A program made the translations under genes and the position numbers. The notes beneath the pieces are model-generated. The model searched no databases and was not told where the DNA came from. It saw nothing but the letters and a program-made list of their open reading frames with translations. From Sphingosinicella sp. YJ22 (GTDB lineage Bacteria > Pseudomonadota > Alphaproteobacteria > Sphingomonadales > Sphingomonadaceae), in contig NZ_JAANPA010000006.1 of assembly GCF_011320075.1 (NCBI RefSeq), positions 31,342 to 95,341 on the forward strand: DNA of 64,000 bases. Direction: 5' to 3'. Positions within the stretch are counted from its first letter, which is position 1, and every line of letters starts with the position of its first letter. Of this stretch, positions 33,392 through 42,955 are shown one piece after another.

Positions 33392-35766
33392 CGATTCTCC
33401 GCGTCAAGCTGTTGCGCGACCTGTGGCGGCTGCGCGCCCAGGCGCTAGCCATCGCCCTCGTCATCGCCGCCGGCGTCGGCATGGTCGTGATGTCGTTCGG
33501 AATGATCCGCTCGCTCGAGGCGACTCGCGAGGCTTATTACGACCTCTACCGCTTCGCCGACGTCTTCGCCCCGCTCCGCCGGGCTCCGGAGCCGCTGATG
33601 GCTTCCGTGCGCATGCTGCCGGGCGTGGCGATGGCGGAGAGCCGGATCAGCACCGGCGCGATCCTCGACGTGCCTGGCGTGATGGAGCCGGTCTCCGCCC
33701 GAATCCACTCGCTTCCGCCGGACGGGCAGCCGGCGCTGAACCGGTTGGTGGTGCGCAGCGGGCGCCTTCCCGATCCGCGCCGTTCGCAAGAGGTCGTCGC
33801 CAACGAAGCCTTCGCGAACGCGGCGCGCCTGCGGGTGGGGGATCGCATCGCCGCCACGCTCTACGGCAACCGCGTCGAGCTGAGGCTCGTCGGCACCGTG
33901 CTCTCGCCGGAATATGTCTACACCGTCGCGCCGGGGCAGATCTTCCCCGACAACCGGCGGTTCGGAACGCTGTGGATGGGGCGGGAGCCGCTCGCCGCCG
34001 CGCTCGACCTGACCGACTCGTTCAACGAGGTCACCCTGCGCCTCGCCCCGGATGCGGACCAAGGCGAGGTGATCCGCCGCCTCGACCTGCTGCTCGCCCC
34101 TTATGGCGGCAACGGCTCATTCCCGCGCGACCAGCAGATTTCCGACCGTTTCGTCACCAACGAGATCAGCCAACTGCGCGTCACGATCGAGCTGCTCCCG
34201 CCGATCTTCCTCGCCGTCGCGGCCTTCCTGTTGAACATCGTGCTCGCGCGTCTCGTCGACACCGAGCGGGAGGTCATCGGGCTCTTGAAGGCGTTCGGCT
34301 ATCGCGGGCGCACGATCATGCAGCATTATGCGGAGCTTGCGCTGCTGCTGTCGGTCGGGGGGCTGGTCCTCGGAGTCGCGGTCGGCACATGGCTCGGGAG
34401 GGCGCTGGCCCGGCTCTACCAGGCCTATTTCGTCTTCCCCTTCCTCGAGTTTCGAGCGGGCGCCGACGTCTATCTCATCGCCATCGCCGTGACGCTCGCC
34501 GCGGTCATCGCCGGCGCCTTTGCCGCCGTCCGCCGCGCCGCAGGTCTCAACCCCGCCGAGGCCATGCGCCCGCAGGTGCCGCCCGATTTTTCCGGACGTC
34601 TCGCCAATCTCGTGACGTCGCTTGGCCCCGACGAGCCGACAAGGATGATCCTTCGCGGCCTCATCCGGAGGCCGCTTCGGACCAGCCTTGCCGTCACCGG
34701 GATCGCCGCCGCTCTCGGACTCTACATCGCCTCGGCGAGCGCGACCGACAATGTCGAGCGGATGATCGACCTGGTCTTCGGCCAAGGCCAGCGCGGCGAC
34801 CTTATCGTAGCATTCAGCGAGCCGCGCGACGCGCGCGCGCTGCACGAGCTGCAGCGGCTTCCCGGCGTGCTTCGGGTCGAGCCGTTCCGGGCGGCGGGAG
34901 CGCGGCTGCGGGCAGGGCCGCGGGTGGAGCGCGAGGGCCTGTCCAGCGTCGACAGCGGCGCCGACCTCCGGCGCTTGATCGACCTCGAAGGCCGCCTGGT
35001 CGATCCGCCGCCGGCCGGCGCGATCGTCTCGACATCGCTCGCGTCGCAACTCGGCGTCGCCACCGGCGACCGCATCACGGCCGAAATCACCGAGGGCGAC
35101 CGGCCGACGCTCAGCATCCCGGTGGCGCGGATCGTCGACACCCCGATCGGCGCGTCGGTGACGATGGACCGGCGAGCGATCAACCGGCTGCTGCGGGAAG
35201 GGGAGACGATCTCCGGCGCCTATCTGTCGGTCGACGATGCCCGGCTTCCGCGGCTGTACGCCGAGCTCAAGGTCACGCCGGGCATCGCGAACGTGACGAT
35301 CTTTTCGGCTATGCTGCAGTCGCTTCGACAGACGATCGGGGAGAATATGGGGATCGTCACGATGTTCAACACCGGCTTCGCGGCCCTTATCGTGCTGGGG
35401 GTCGTCTACAACAGCGCCCGGATCAGCCTGTCGGAACGCGCCCGCGACCTCGCGTCTTTACGGGTGCTCGGGTTCCGCCGCGGCGAGGTCGGCTTCGTGC
35501 TGCTGGGCGAGCTGGCCTTGCTCGTGCTCCTCGCCATTCCGATCGGCGCCCTGCTCGGAATCGGCCTTTCCTGGCTTCTGACCGAAGCCTACAGCGCCTC
35601 GGCCGACAGCCACGCCAGCCTCTATACCATCCCGTTCGCCATCAACCCGGCGACGGTCGCGGAGGGCGTTCTGGTCGTCTCGGGCGCGGCCGCCGTCACC
35701 GCCCTGCTGATCCGGGACCGCACGGATCGGCTCGACCTCATCCGCGCGTTGAAGACGAGAGAATGA
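33388..35766 (+). CDS. ABC transporter permease with two FtsX domains
   Basis: A 792-residue permease. It opens with a membrane segment ([18 protein letters not shown]), a large extracytoplasmic domain (about residues 45-265), then a first FtsX domain (about 270-395), a further membrane segment and periplasmic portion, and a second FtsX domain (about 660-785, with [21 protein letters not shown]). Such duplicated-FtsX permeases move lipophilic molecules or proteins out of the inner membrane. A GTG start overlaps the ATPase stop, and its own stop overlaps the HlyD-like gene. Confidence 0.9.
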   Translation: MTILRVKLLRDLWRLRAQALAIALVIAAGVGMVVMSFGMIRSLEATREAYYDLYRFADVFAPLRRAPEPLMASVRMLPGVAMAESRISTGAILDVPGVMEPVSARIHSLPPDGQPALNRLVVRSGRLPDPRRSQEVVANEAFANAARLRVGDRIAATLYGNRVELRLVGTVLSPEYVYTVAPGQIFPDNRRFGTLWMGREPLAAALDLTDSFNEVTLRLAPDADQGEVIRRLDLLLAPYGGNGSFPRDQQISDRFVTNEISQLRVTIELLPPIFLAVAAFLLNIVLARLVDTEREVIGLLKAFGYRGRTIMQHYAELALLLSVGGLVLGVAVGTWLGRALARLYQAYFVFPFLEFRAGADVYLIAIAVTLAAVIAGAFAAVRRAAGLNPAEAMRPQVPPDFSGRLANLVTSLGPDEPTRMILRGLIRRPLRTSLAVTGIAAALGLYIASASATDNVERMIDLVFGQGQRGDLIVAFSEPRDARALHELQRLPGVLRVEPFRAAGARLRAGPRVEREGLSSVDSGADLRRLIDLEGRLVDPPPAGAIVSTSLASQLGVATGDRITAEITEGDRPTLSIPVARIVDTPIGASVTMDRRAINRLLREGETISGAYLSVDDARLPRLYAELKVTPGIANVTIFSAMLQSLRQTIGENMGIVTMFNTGFAALIVLGVVYNSARISLSERARDLASLRVLGFRRGEVGFVLLGELALLVLLAIPIGALLGIGLSWLLTEAYSASADSHASLYTIPFAINPATVAEGVLVVSGAAAVTALLIRDRTDRLDLIRALKTRE

Positions 35767-36977
35767 TGGCGTCCGGCAAGTGGGTCAGCGGCCCGAGGCT
35801 GATCGGCGCACTGGTGCTGCTGGTGCTGGCAATTGCGATCTACTTCGCCTTGCGCACGCCTCCACTCGAAGTGGAGCTCGGCAGCGTCAGCCGCGGCCCC
35901 ATGACCGTCACCGTCGACGATCTCGGCGAGACCCGCGTGACCGACATGTACGTCGTCTCGGCGCCGGTGAGCGGACAGCTGCTGCGGGTGCCGCTCAAGC
36001 CGGGAGACCAGGTGACACCCGCGCGAACCCTGCTCGCGCGCATCCAGCCCGCCGAGCCGGGGCCGCTGGACTCGCGCACGCTGGCGCAGACCGAAGCGAA
36101 TGTGCGGGCGCTCCAGGCGCAGCTGTCCGGGGCGGAGGCGCGGGTGGCGGAGATGCAGGCGGAGCGGGAGCTTGCGGAACGCGAACTTGCCCGGACAACC
36201 GAGCTTGCGCAGCGAGGCTTCGTCTCGCGCGCCCAGCTCGATCGCGCCCGCGCCACTCGCGACCGCACGCGGGCGACTGCCACGCAGGCGGGCGAAGCGG
36301 TTCAGCGGGCTCGACAGGACCTGTCGGCAGCCCGCGCCACCCTCATCACCGCGAGCAGCGGTCGGAGCGGTCGCGGCGCCGTGGCCGTGACGGCGCCGGT
36401 CGGTGGCTATGTCATGCGGGTGCCGCAGGAGAGCGAGCGGGTGGTCGTCGCCGGCACGCCGCTGGTCGAGATCGGCGATCCGGCGCGACTGGAGATGGTC
36501 ACCGACCTTCTTTCGAGCGACGCCGTGCGGGTCCGAGAGGGCGCTCCGGTCCGGATCGAGGAATGGGGCGGCGAACGGCCGCTCCAGGGGCGAGTCCGGC
36601 GGGTCGAGCCCTACGGCTTTCTCAAGATCTCAGCGCTGGGCGTCGAAGAGCAGAGGGTCAACGTGATCATCGACTTCGCCGAGCCCTACCAGGCCTGGCA
36701 GCGGCTGGGCCACGGCTATCGCGGGCGGGTGCGGATATCGACCTGGCAGGCGCCGAACGTGCTGCGGGTGCCGATCAGCGCGCTGTTCCGAAGCGGCCAG
36801 GACTGGGCGGTGTTCGCGGTCGGGGAGGACGGCGTGGCGCGGCTCAACCGCGTGCGCATCGGCCATATGAACGACGAAGTCGCCGAGCTTCTCGACGGTC
36901 TCCGCGAAGGCGCGAGCGTGATCCTCCACCCAAGCGACCGGGTGGAGGAAGGCGTGGAGGTTCGCGGCCGCGATTGA
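35763..36977 (+). CDS. HlyD/MacA-type periplasmic adaptor of the ABC exporter
   Basis: A 404-residue membrane-fusion protein. One N-terminal membrane anchor (LIGALVLLVLAIAIYFAL), a lipoyl-like half (VSAPVSGQLLRVPLKPGDQV), a coiled-coil hairpin (residues about 110-195, rich in Ala, Arg and Glu), the second lipoyl half (VTAPVGGYVMRVPQESERVV), and a beta-barrel domain. It should bridge the permease to an outer-membrane channel, which is not encoded nearby. The start is ATG 35763 (ATGA overlap with the permease); ATG 35766 is equally possible. Confidence 0.9.
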   Translation: MMASGKWVSGPRLIGALVLLVLAIAIYFALRTPPLEVELGSVSRGPMTVTVDDLGETRVTDMYVVSAPVSGQLLRVPLKPGDQVTPARTLLARIQPAEPGPLDSRTLAQTEANVRALQAQLSGAEARVAEMQAERELAERELARTTELAQRGFVSRAQLDRARATRDRTRATATQAGEAVQRARQDLSAARATLITASSGRSGRGAVAVTAPVGGYVMRVPQESERVVVAGTPLVEIGDPARLEMVTDLLSSDAVRVREGAPVRIEEWGGERPLQGRVRRVEPYGFLKISALGVEEQRVNVIIDFAEPYQAWQRLGHGYRGRVRISTWQAPNVLRVPISALFRSGQDWAVFAVGEDGVARLNRVRIGHMNDEVAELLDGLREGASVILHPSDRVEEGVEVRGRD

Positions 36978-36980
36978 AGA

Positions 36981-37562
36981 TCACCGCAGCTGCTTCTCGG
37001 CGATCATGAGCGTCGCGTCGTCGGGGCAGACGCGCACGGTGAAGCCCATTTCGCGCTCGAGCTTCAACGCCTTGTCGTCGTCCGACGTCTCGAGCGAGGT
37101 GACCCGGCCGATCCCCGCCGCTTCGGCATAGCGGACCGTGTGGTCGAGCAGCGCCCAGCTCACGCCATGGGCCTTGCGGTCCGGGCGGGTGGCCACTGCG
37201 AATTCCGCGGACGAATAGTCGCTTTTGGCGACGAGTTGAGCGGCGGCGATCAACTCGCCGGTGAATCGCTCGAAGGCGAGGAAGCTGACCGCGTGCGGGT
37301 TGTCGTTCCGCACCATCGCTTTCAGCACGCCCTCGCTGACGTTGCGCACGGCGGTCAGGAAGCGATGGCGAAGGTCGTCGGGGCCCAGCTTCGCGAAGAG
37401 CTCGGCCAGGGCGTCCTCGTCGCCGGGCCGGGCGGGGCGGATGTGGATCGCAAAACTGGTGTTGGTGTCGACGTCGCGGGTCCAATCGACCTCGACCGCC
37501 TGCGCGTAGAGCGGCGTGGCGAATTCCTGTGTCAGTTCGTGATGGCTCGTATCGTCGGGCAT
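36981..37562 (-). CDS. GNAT family N-acetyltransferase
   Basis: A 193-residue protein. A GNAT core (about residues 40-190) includes IRPARPGDEDALAELFAKL, AEFAVATRPDRKAHGVSWAL in the acetyl-CoA loop region and AEAAGIGRVTSLET. The wording is close to the acetyltransferase domain found in protein-lysine acetylases of the Pat type, but there is no regulatory domain, so the target is uncertain. The start is ATG 37562, with AGAGGA seven bases upstream. It is divergent from fixL. Confidence 0.82.
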   Translation of the reverse strand: MPDDTSHHELTQEFATPLYAQAVEVDWTRDVDTNTSFAIHIRPARPGDEDALAELFAKLGPDDLRHRFLTAVRNVSEGVLKAMVRNDNPHAVSFLAFERFTGELIAAAQLVAKSDYSSAEFAVATRPDRKAHGVSWALLDHTVRYAEAAGIGRVTSLETSDDDKALKLEREMGFTVRVCPDDATLMIAEKQLR

Positions 37563-37725
37563 GCTCTTTCCTCTCGCGCTTGCTCGGAGCGCCCGGCCGG
37601 CCTCCCCAGGTCGGCCGGGCGCCCCGCCGGCAGCCACGCCATCGAACGTGACGTTTCTGGCGCCGGGTGGCCGACGCAGATTGTCCTGCTTGCCGGGACC
37701 ATGACCTGGGGGATCCGGATCGGCG

Positions 37726-37742
37726 ATACGCAAATGCCCCTA
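37726..37742 (+). promoter_or_regulatory. FixJ-box-like site ATACGCAAATGCCCCTA
   Basis: A copy of the recurring motif between the GNAT gene and fixL, 118 bases upstream of the fixL start. It would allow autoregulation of fixLJ (inference). Confidence 0.42.
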
Positions 37743-37859
37743 TCCGGAAGGGTCGTGGCCCACGGCGTCGACGTCACCCACCGGCAACACCCCGCTCCGC
37801 GCCGGAATTTGGAGTGTCGCCTGCGGTGGCCCCGTGATAGCCTGCCCCCCGGGTCGGCG

Positions 37860-39428
37860 ATGGCAGCGGAACGGGATCTCGGTTCAGCGATCGGAGGAGC
37901 GGCGGAGCCGTTCGGACCGCCGGCGTGGCGCGCATCGGTGGTGCGGATCGCCGCCGCTGTCGGGACTGTTGCTGTCACCGTCGCATTCCAGGCCGTGGCC
38001 GAACCCTGGCTCGGCGAGCGGGCGCCGCTCCTGCTGTTCACGCTGCCGGTTCTCGGATGCGCGCTCTATTGCGGCCGCGCGGCGGCGATGGTGGCGGCGA
38101 GCCTCGCGCTCCTGTTCGGCGCGCTGCATTTCTCGGACGATGGCTTGTTCAGCCGAGCCGACGTGGCGCACCTGATCGCCTTCGCGGTGGTGTCGGGCGG
38201 CATCGTCCTGCTCGCCGATCGCCTGGTGCGGACGAGGCTGAGCGAAAGCAGTCGGCGCGAGAGCGCCGAGGAGGCAAGCAGGAACTTCGAGATTGCCACC
38301 CGCGAGCTGGAGCGCCGCGAGCGGCATCTCCGCTCGATCCTCGAGACTGTCCCGGACGCGATGATCGTGATCGACGAACGAGGGCGGATCCGGTCATTCA
38401 GCGCCGCCGCGGAGGACATGTTCGGATATTCCGAGGACGAGCTGCTGGGTGAGAACATCAGCGCGCTGATGCCATCGCCCGATCGCGAACGGCACGACGG
38501 CTATCTTGCGCGCTACGCCCGGACGGGAGAACGACGAATCATCGGCGTGGGGCGGGTGACCACCGCTAGGCGCCGTGACGGATCGACCTTCCCGATCGAC
38601 CTTCATGTCGGCGAGACGAAGGTGGGCGACGAGCGGTTATTCACTGGCTTCATCCAGGACTTGACCGAGCGGCAGCAGGCGGAGCTGAGGCTCCACAACC
38701 TGCAATCGGAACTGGCCCATGTCTCGCGCGTGACCGCCATGGGCACGCTTGCGACGTCGCTGGCGCATGAGCTCAACCAGCCGCTGACCGCCATCGCCAA
38801 TTATGTCGAGACGTCGCGGGACCTGCTCGACAACGGGCCGGATGCGGAGGCGGTCGAGACCGTTCGGGAAGCCCTGGCCGAGTGCGCGGCCCAGTCCCTT
38901 CGGGCCGGCCAGATTGTCCGGCGCCTGCGCGACTTCATATCGCGCGGAGAGAGCGACAAGCGGGTCGAGAGCCTCAGCAGGCTGATCAGCGAAGCCAGTG
39001 CGCTGGCACTTGTCGGTGCCGGCGACCGCGGCATCGAGGTGGACGTCAAGCTTGGCCGCGGGGTCGACGACGTGCTGGTCGATCGAATCCAGGTCCAGCA
39101 GGTCCTGCTCAACCTCATCCGCAACGCGGTTCAGGCGATGAATGGATGCCCGACTCGCCGCCTGGAGATCAGTTCGCGCCGCGCCGACGTGGGAATGATC
39201 GAGGTCGTCATCGCTGACAGCGGCCCAGGCCTTCCGCCCGAGGTCGGCGAGCACCTGTTCCAGCCGTTCGTCAGCACCAAGTCGGAAGGCATGGGGCTGG
39301 GCCTGTCGATTTCCCATGCGATCGTGACGGGACATGGCGGGCGAATCTGGGCGGAACCGTCGCGACTTGGCGGAACCGCCTTTCACTTCACGCTGATGGA
39401 CGCAGGAGACAAAGATGACGAGCGCTGA
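37860..39428 (+). CDS. fixL: Oxygen-sensing histidine kinase FixL
   Basis: A 522-residue membrane kinase. Residues 25-120 contain four hydrophobic segments of the DUF4118 kind. A PAS domain (about 155-275) carries the haem ligand candidate His212 in RHDGYLARY and, at the same spacing as Bradyrhizobium FixL, Arg (R206 equivalent), Ile215 and Arg220 equivalents in RRIIGVGRV. The kinase core has LAHELNQPLTAIANY with the phosphorylated His303, then NLIRNAVQAMN, ADSGPGLP and GMGLGLSISHAI. Low oxygen should activate phosphotransfer to FixJ. ATG 37860 is used; the longer frame upstream is unsupported. fixJ starts inside its last 14 bases. Confidence 0.9.
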   Translation: MAAERDLGSAIGGAAEPFGPPAWRASVVRIAAAVGTVAVTVAFQAVAEPWLGERAPLLLFTLPVLGCALYCGRAAAMVAASLALLFGALHFSDDGLFSRADVAHLIAFAVVSGGIVLLADRLVRTRLSESSRRESAEEASRNFEIATRELERRERHLRSILETVPDAMIVIDERGRIRSFSAAAEDMFGYSEDELLGENISALMPSPDRERHDGYLARYARTGERRIIGVGRVTTARRRDGSTFPIDLHVGETKVGDERLFTGFIQDLTERQQAELRLHNLQSELAHVSRVTAMGTLATSLAHELNQPLTAIANYVETSRDLLDNGPDAEAVETVREALAECAAQSLRAGQIVRRLRDFISRGESDKRVESLSRLISEASALALVGAGDRGIEVDVKLGRGVDDVLVDRIQVQQVLLNLIRNAVQAMNGCPTRRLEISSRRADVGMIEVVIADSGPGLPPEVGEHLFQPFVSTKSEGMGLGLSISHAIVTGHGGRIWAEPSRLGGTAFHFTLMDAGDKDDER

Positions 39429-40041
39429 CGGGCGTATCGTGTACCTGGTCGACGACGACGAGGCGATCCGCCGTTCCGCGGGCTTCATGCTGAAGACCTC
39501 GGGATTCACCGTTAAGAGCTTCGCGACCGGGCTGGAGTTCCTCAAGGAGCGCGAGCTCGCTCCCGGCTGCGTCCTCCTCGACGTCCGGATGCCCGGCATG
39601 GACGGGCTCGAGGTACAGAAGGCGCTGTGCGAGCGGGGCGACGATCACCCGATCATCGTCATGACCGGTCATGGTGACGTCAGCGTGGCCGTGAAGGCGA
39701 TGAAGGAGGGCGCCGTCGACTTCATCGAGAAGCCATTCGAAAAGGCGGCCCTGCTTGAGGCGATCGACGACGGCTTTGCGCGTCTGGAGCGTTCGGACCG
39801 CGGCCGTTTGCGGGGGGACGAGGCGCGCGTCCGGCTCAACTCCCTTACCCCGCGCGAGATGGACGTGCTCCAGGGGCTCGTCCGCGGCCACCCGAACAAG
39901 ACGATTGCCTACGATCTCGACATCAGCCCGCGAACGGTCGAGATCCATCGCGCAAATTTGATGAGCAAGCTCGGCGTGCCGAGCCTCTCGGACGCATTGC
40001 GAATCGCGTTTCAGGCGGGCCTCGGGAATGGCGAGGACTAG
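39415..40041 (+). CDS. fixJ: Response regulator FixJ
   Basis: A 208-residue regulator. The receiver (residues 1-125) has VYLVDDDEAIRR, the phospho-acceptor Asp56 in LLDVRMPGMDG, the MTGHGDVSVAVKAMKEGAVDFIEKPF signature (Lys at the end) and a LuxR-type HTH (LTPREMDVLQGLVRGHPNKTIAYDLDISPRTVEIHRANLM). It overlaps fixL by 14 bases. The matching sites of the form TACGYA...CCC elsewhere in the window are its likely targets. Its stop overlaps the next, convergent gene by four bases. Confidence 0.93.
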   Translation: MTSADGRIVYLVDDDEAIRRSAGFMLKTSGFTVKSFATGLEFLKERELAPGCVLLDVRMPGMDGLEVQKALCERGDDHPIIVMTGHGDVSVAVKAMKEGAVDFIEKPFEKAALLEAIDDGFARLERSDRGRLRGDEARVRLNSLTPREMDVLQGLVRGHPNKTIAYDLDISPRTVEIHRANLMSKLGVPSLSDALRIAFQAGLGNGED

Positions 40042-40418
40042 CGCGTCGCGGCGCCGTTCAGGCGGGTCACCGCGGCGACCTTGAACGGCAGCCGCTCTCC
40101 GTCTGGCTCGGTGAGCGTGATGTACTCGCCGGCCCGCAGCGGGTGCGTCTCGAGGTGGTAGATCGTCTCGTCGTCGTCCTCGCCGATACGGTAGGAGAAA
40201 GCCCAGCCGAGACGGGTCGGAATGAGATGTCCCACCAGATCGGCCTCGTTCGGCCAGAACCGCCGGACGGTGTTGCGTCCGGGATCCTCGTCGAGCGCCG
40301 CCTCGTCGATGAGCCCGGCGTCGTCGAGCGGTAACCTCAGCAGGTAGTAGCGGCTAGGGGACCCGAGCGGGAATTCCGGCGTGCGGGCGAGTTCGAGGCG
40401 GATTGAATACCAGGTCAT
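40038..40418 (-). CDS. Conserved hypothetical protein
   Basis: A 126-residue soluble protein (MTWYSIRLELARTPEFPLGS...). It shows no membrane segment or signal peptide. Residues 60-110 (VGHLIPTRLGWAFSYRIGEDDDE, and HPLRAGEYITLTEPDGERLPF) suggest a small beta-rich domain. I do not recognise a family with confidence. It is divergent from the Usp gene at 40552, sharing an intergenic region with two FixJ-box-like sequences. Confidence 0.65.
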   Translation of the reverse strand: MTWYSIRLELARTPEFPLGSPSRYYLLRLPLDDAGLIDEAALDEDPGRNTVRRFWPNEADLVGHLIPTRLGWAFSYRIGEDDDETIYHLETHPLRAGEYITLTEPDGERLPFKVAAVTRLNGAATR

Positions 40419-40490
40419 GCGCGATCAATGCGCGCCGCCGCCCGAGCCGGCCATACGTGTCTCTACGGATCGGCGGCCGGTCCGGAAAAC

Positions 40491-40506
40491 TGCGTAATGC
40501 CCGCCC
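40491..40506 (+). promoter_or_regulatory. FixJ-box-like site TGCGTAATGCCCGCCC
   Basis: Lies 45 bases upstream of the Usp start at 40552. A weaker relative, TACGTGTCTCTACGG, lies at 40454-40468. Confidence 0.35.
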
Positions 40507-40551
40507 GGGACCGCCGGCGTAGCCCATGCTCATGCACATGGGAGCAGCACG

Positions 40552-41364
40552 ATGAAATCGATCCTCCTCTACGCGAACGAAGATGGCGGGCTGGAAGCCC
40601 GGCTCCAGGCGGCGCTCGACCTTGCCCGGGCCGACCAGGGCCACATCACCTGCATCCAGGTGACTCCCTATCAGAGCTACGTCCTCGGCGACCCGTTTGG
40701 CGGCGTCTACGCGATTCCGGCAGTCATGAACGAACTCAACGAGAAGCGCGCGGCGAACCGGGCGCGGCTCGAGGCGCAGCTGGCGGCGGAGGACGCGTGC
40801 TGGTCCTGGGTGGAGGCGGATGGCGACACCGCGAAGAGCATCGTCGACTGTTCGCACCTCGCGGACGTCGTCGTGCTCAGCCTTGCGGGCACAAACGGCG
40901 CGGCCCGGGATGGCGCGATGTCGATCATCGGAGAAACCCTCGTCCATACTCCTACGCCGATCCTCGCGGTCCCGAGCGAACCGCGCTCGTTCAACTGCTT
41001 CGGTCCGGCCGTGGTGGCGTGGAACGGGTCGGCCGAGTCCTCCCATGCCCTTCGCGCCGCGCTGCCGCTGCTCAAGTCCGCTTCGGCGGTCCACGTTCTC
41101 ACCGTGGAGGAGGAAGGTGACGCGTTCCCGGCCACTCAGGCCTGCGAATATCTCGGCTGGCATGGCATCTCCGCCGAGCTGATCGAGATGCGGCCGGGCA
41201 ACCGCTCGGTGTGGGAGACGATCGCCGATACCGCCGCGGACCTCGGCGCCTCGTTCGTCGCGATGGGCGGCTACGGACATTCGCGCTTCCGCGAGGCGGT
41301 CCTCGGCGGCGTCACGCGCGCTATGCTGAAGCAGGACGCCCTGCCGCTGCTGGTCGGGCACTAG
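40552..41364 (+). CDS. Universal stress protein, two-domain
   Basis: A 270-residue tandem Usp. The first domain (1-140) starts MKSILLYANEDG; the second (about 150-270) ends MGGYGHSRFREAVLGGVTRAML, the ATP-site signature in a variant form (GGYGHSR rather than GxxGxxx). It is a clear paralog of the protein at 43975. The last 44 bases overlap the beta-CASP gene, convergently. Confidence 0.88.
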   Translation: MKSILLYANEDGGLEARLQAALDLARADQGHITCIQVTPYQSYVLGDPFGGVYAIPAVMNELNEKRAANRARLEAQLAAEDACWSWVEADGDTAKSIVDCSHLADVVVLSLAGTNGAARDGAMSIIGETLVHTPTPILAVPSEPRSFNCFGPAVVAWNGSAESSHALRAALPLLKSASAVHVLTVEEEGDAFPATQACEYLGWHGISAELIEMRPGNRSVWETIADTAADLGASFVAMGGYGHSRFREAVLGGVTRAMLKQDALPLLVGH

Positions 41365-42955
41365 GCGCGGCGCGCGCCGCCTTGCGCGCGTCCCGGTGTG
41401 CCGAGAAGCGCTCCAGGACGCCGCGCAGCTGTGCGATCGCCTCGCGCCGTTCCGCCGGCTCGACGTGCTCGAGCCGCTGCTTCAGGTTCACCGCGAAGTC
41501 GGCATAGTCGTTCTGCCAGTCGCGGCCGACCGCCTCGCGCAGGTCCATGCGACCTGTGGTCAGGCGGCGCGCGACTGCGCCTGCGGGAAGCTCGTAACGC
41601 TCCCCGATCTCCGGGAGGATCACTGAGGCGAAGTCCTGTTCGACGGCCGAGCGCAGCCCCTCGAGCCCCTGCGGCTCGCCATGGGTGAGGAAGACGCTGC
41701 CGCGAACCGGCCTTCGCGCCTTCATCCACGCGACGAGCTCCTCGCGGTCGGCGTGGGCGGAATAGACGTCGAGCTTGTTGATCCGCGCCCGAACCGCGAC
41801 GTCGCGGCCCGACAGCCGCACGCGCTTCGCGCCTTCGAGGATCGTCCGGCCGAGGCTGCCCTGCGCCTGGAATCCGACGAACAGGATGGTAGAGTCCCCC
41901 CGCGGCAGATTGTGGCGGAGGTGATGGCGGATGCGGCCGGCTTCGCACATGCCCGATGCGGCGATGATAATCGCGCCGGAGACATGATTAAGCCGCATCG
42001 ATGCATCGACGGAGTCGATGAAGTGGAAGGCGGGGTGGCCGAACATGTCGCCCGAGCCGAGATCTTCGAGGCTCGCCTGATGCCTGGCGAAAACCTCGGT
42101 CGCGCGGCTGGCGAGCGGTGAATCGATGAAGATGGGAGTGCTTCGCAGACGGCCGCTGTCGATGAGGACGGAAAGATCGAGCAGCAGCTCCTGAGTCCGT
42201 TCGAGCGCGAAGGCGGGAATGACCAGATTACCGCCCTGTCGAAGCGCTTCCTTGACCTCCGTCTCGAGCAGGGCCCGGCGCTTGTCCGGGCTGGCGTCGT
42301 CGCGATCGCGATCGCCATAGGTGCTCTCGCAAAACAGATGATCGACGCCATGAGGTCCGACCGGATCCGCGTGAAACGCCTTGTGCTGGGGGCCGAGGTC
42401 GCCCGAGAAGAGCAAGCGCGAGCCCCCTGCGAAGACCTCTGCAGAGGCCGAGCCGAGGATATGGCCCGCGTTCCAGAACCGCCCTTGGAAGCCGGGCGCC
42501 GGCTCGAACTGCTCTTCGTAGGACGCTGTGCGGATCAGCGCGACCGCCCGCTCCGCGTCCTCGCTGGTGTAGAGCGGACGCACCGGCGGCAGATCGGCCC
42601 GGTCCGCCCGGCGGTTGCGCCGCCGTGCCTCCTGCTCCTGGATGTGCGCGGCGTCCGCGAGCATCACCTCGAGCAGGTCCGCGGTTGCCCCGGTGCACCA
42701 GATCGTGCCGGCGAAGCCCTCGGCCGCGAGGCGGGGAAGAAGCCCGCTATGATCGAGGTGGGCATGGGTGAGAACCACCGCATCCAGCCGGCCCGCAGCG
42801 AAGGCGAAAGGCTCGCGATTCAGCCGCTCCAGCGTCCGGGAGCCCTGAAACAAGCCGCAATCGACGAGCAGGTTGCGCTTCCCCAGCGCGAGTTCGAAGC
42901 ACGAGCCGGTGACGGTCTGTGCAGCGCCGTGGATCGTGACGGTGGGCGCGATCAT
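41321..42955 (-). CDS. Beta-CASP metallo-beta-lactamase (RNA-processing exonuclease type)
   Basis: A 544-residue protein. The zinc motif is LTHAHLDHSGLLPRL; further metal ligands are in LGSASAEVF and FSGDLG, then FCESTYGDR. A beta-CASP insert is followed by IIIAASGMCEAGRIRHHL and the third motif, VYSAHADREEL. This matches the bacterial Ysh1/CPSF73-like group of RNA endo/exonucleases. Such proteins are often found with stress genes in proteobacteria. The ATG overlaps the stop of the preceding Usp gene (ATGA), so the Usp and nuclease are coupled. Confidence 0.9.
   Translation of the reverse strand: MIAPTVTIHGAAQTVTGSCFELALGKRNLLVDCGLFQGSRTLERLNREPFAFAAGRLDAVVLTHAHLDHSGLLPRLAAEGFAGTIWCTGATADLLEVMLADAAHIQEQEARRRNRRADRADLPPVRPLYTSEDAERAVALIRTASYEEQFEPAPGFQGRFWNAGHILGSASAEVFAGGSRLLFSGDLGPQHKAFHADPVGPHGVDHLFCESTYGDRDRDDASPDKRRALLETEVKEALRQGGNLVIPAFALERTQELLLDLSVLIDSGRLRSTPIFIDSPLASRATEVFARHQASLEDLGSGDMFGHPAFHFIDSVDASMRLNHVSGAIIIAASGMCEAGRIRHHLRHNLPRGDSTILFVGFQAQGSLGRTILEGAKRVRLSGRDVAVRARINKLDVYSAHADREELVAWMKARRPVRGSVFLTHGEPQGLEGLRSAVEQDFASVILPEIGERYELPAGAVARRLTTGRMDLREAVGRDWQNDYADFAVNLKQRLEHVEPAERREAIAQLRGVLERFSAHRDARKAARAAPSARPAAAGRPASA

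Noticed and set aside
37680..37760. FNR/FixK box (TTGAT-N4-ATCAA) upstream of fixL
   Set aside because: No sequence close to the consensus was found there or upstream of the Usp genes.
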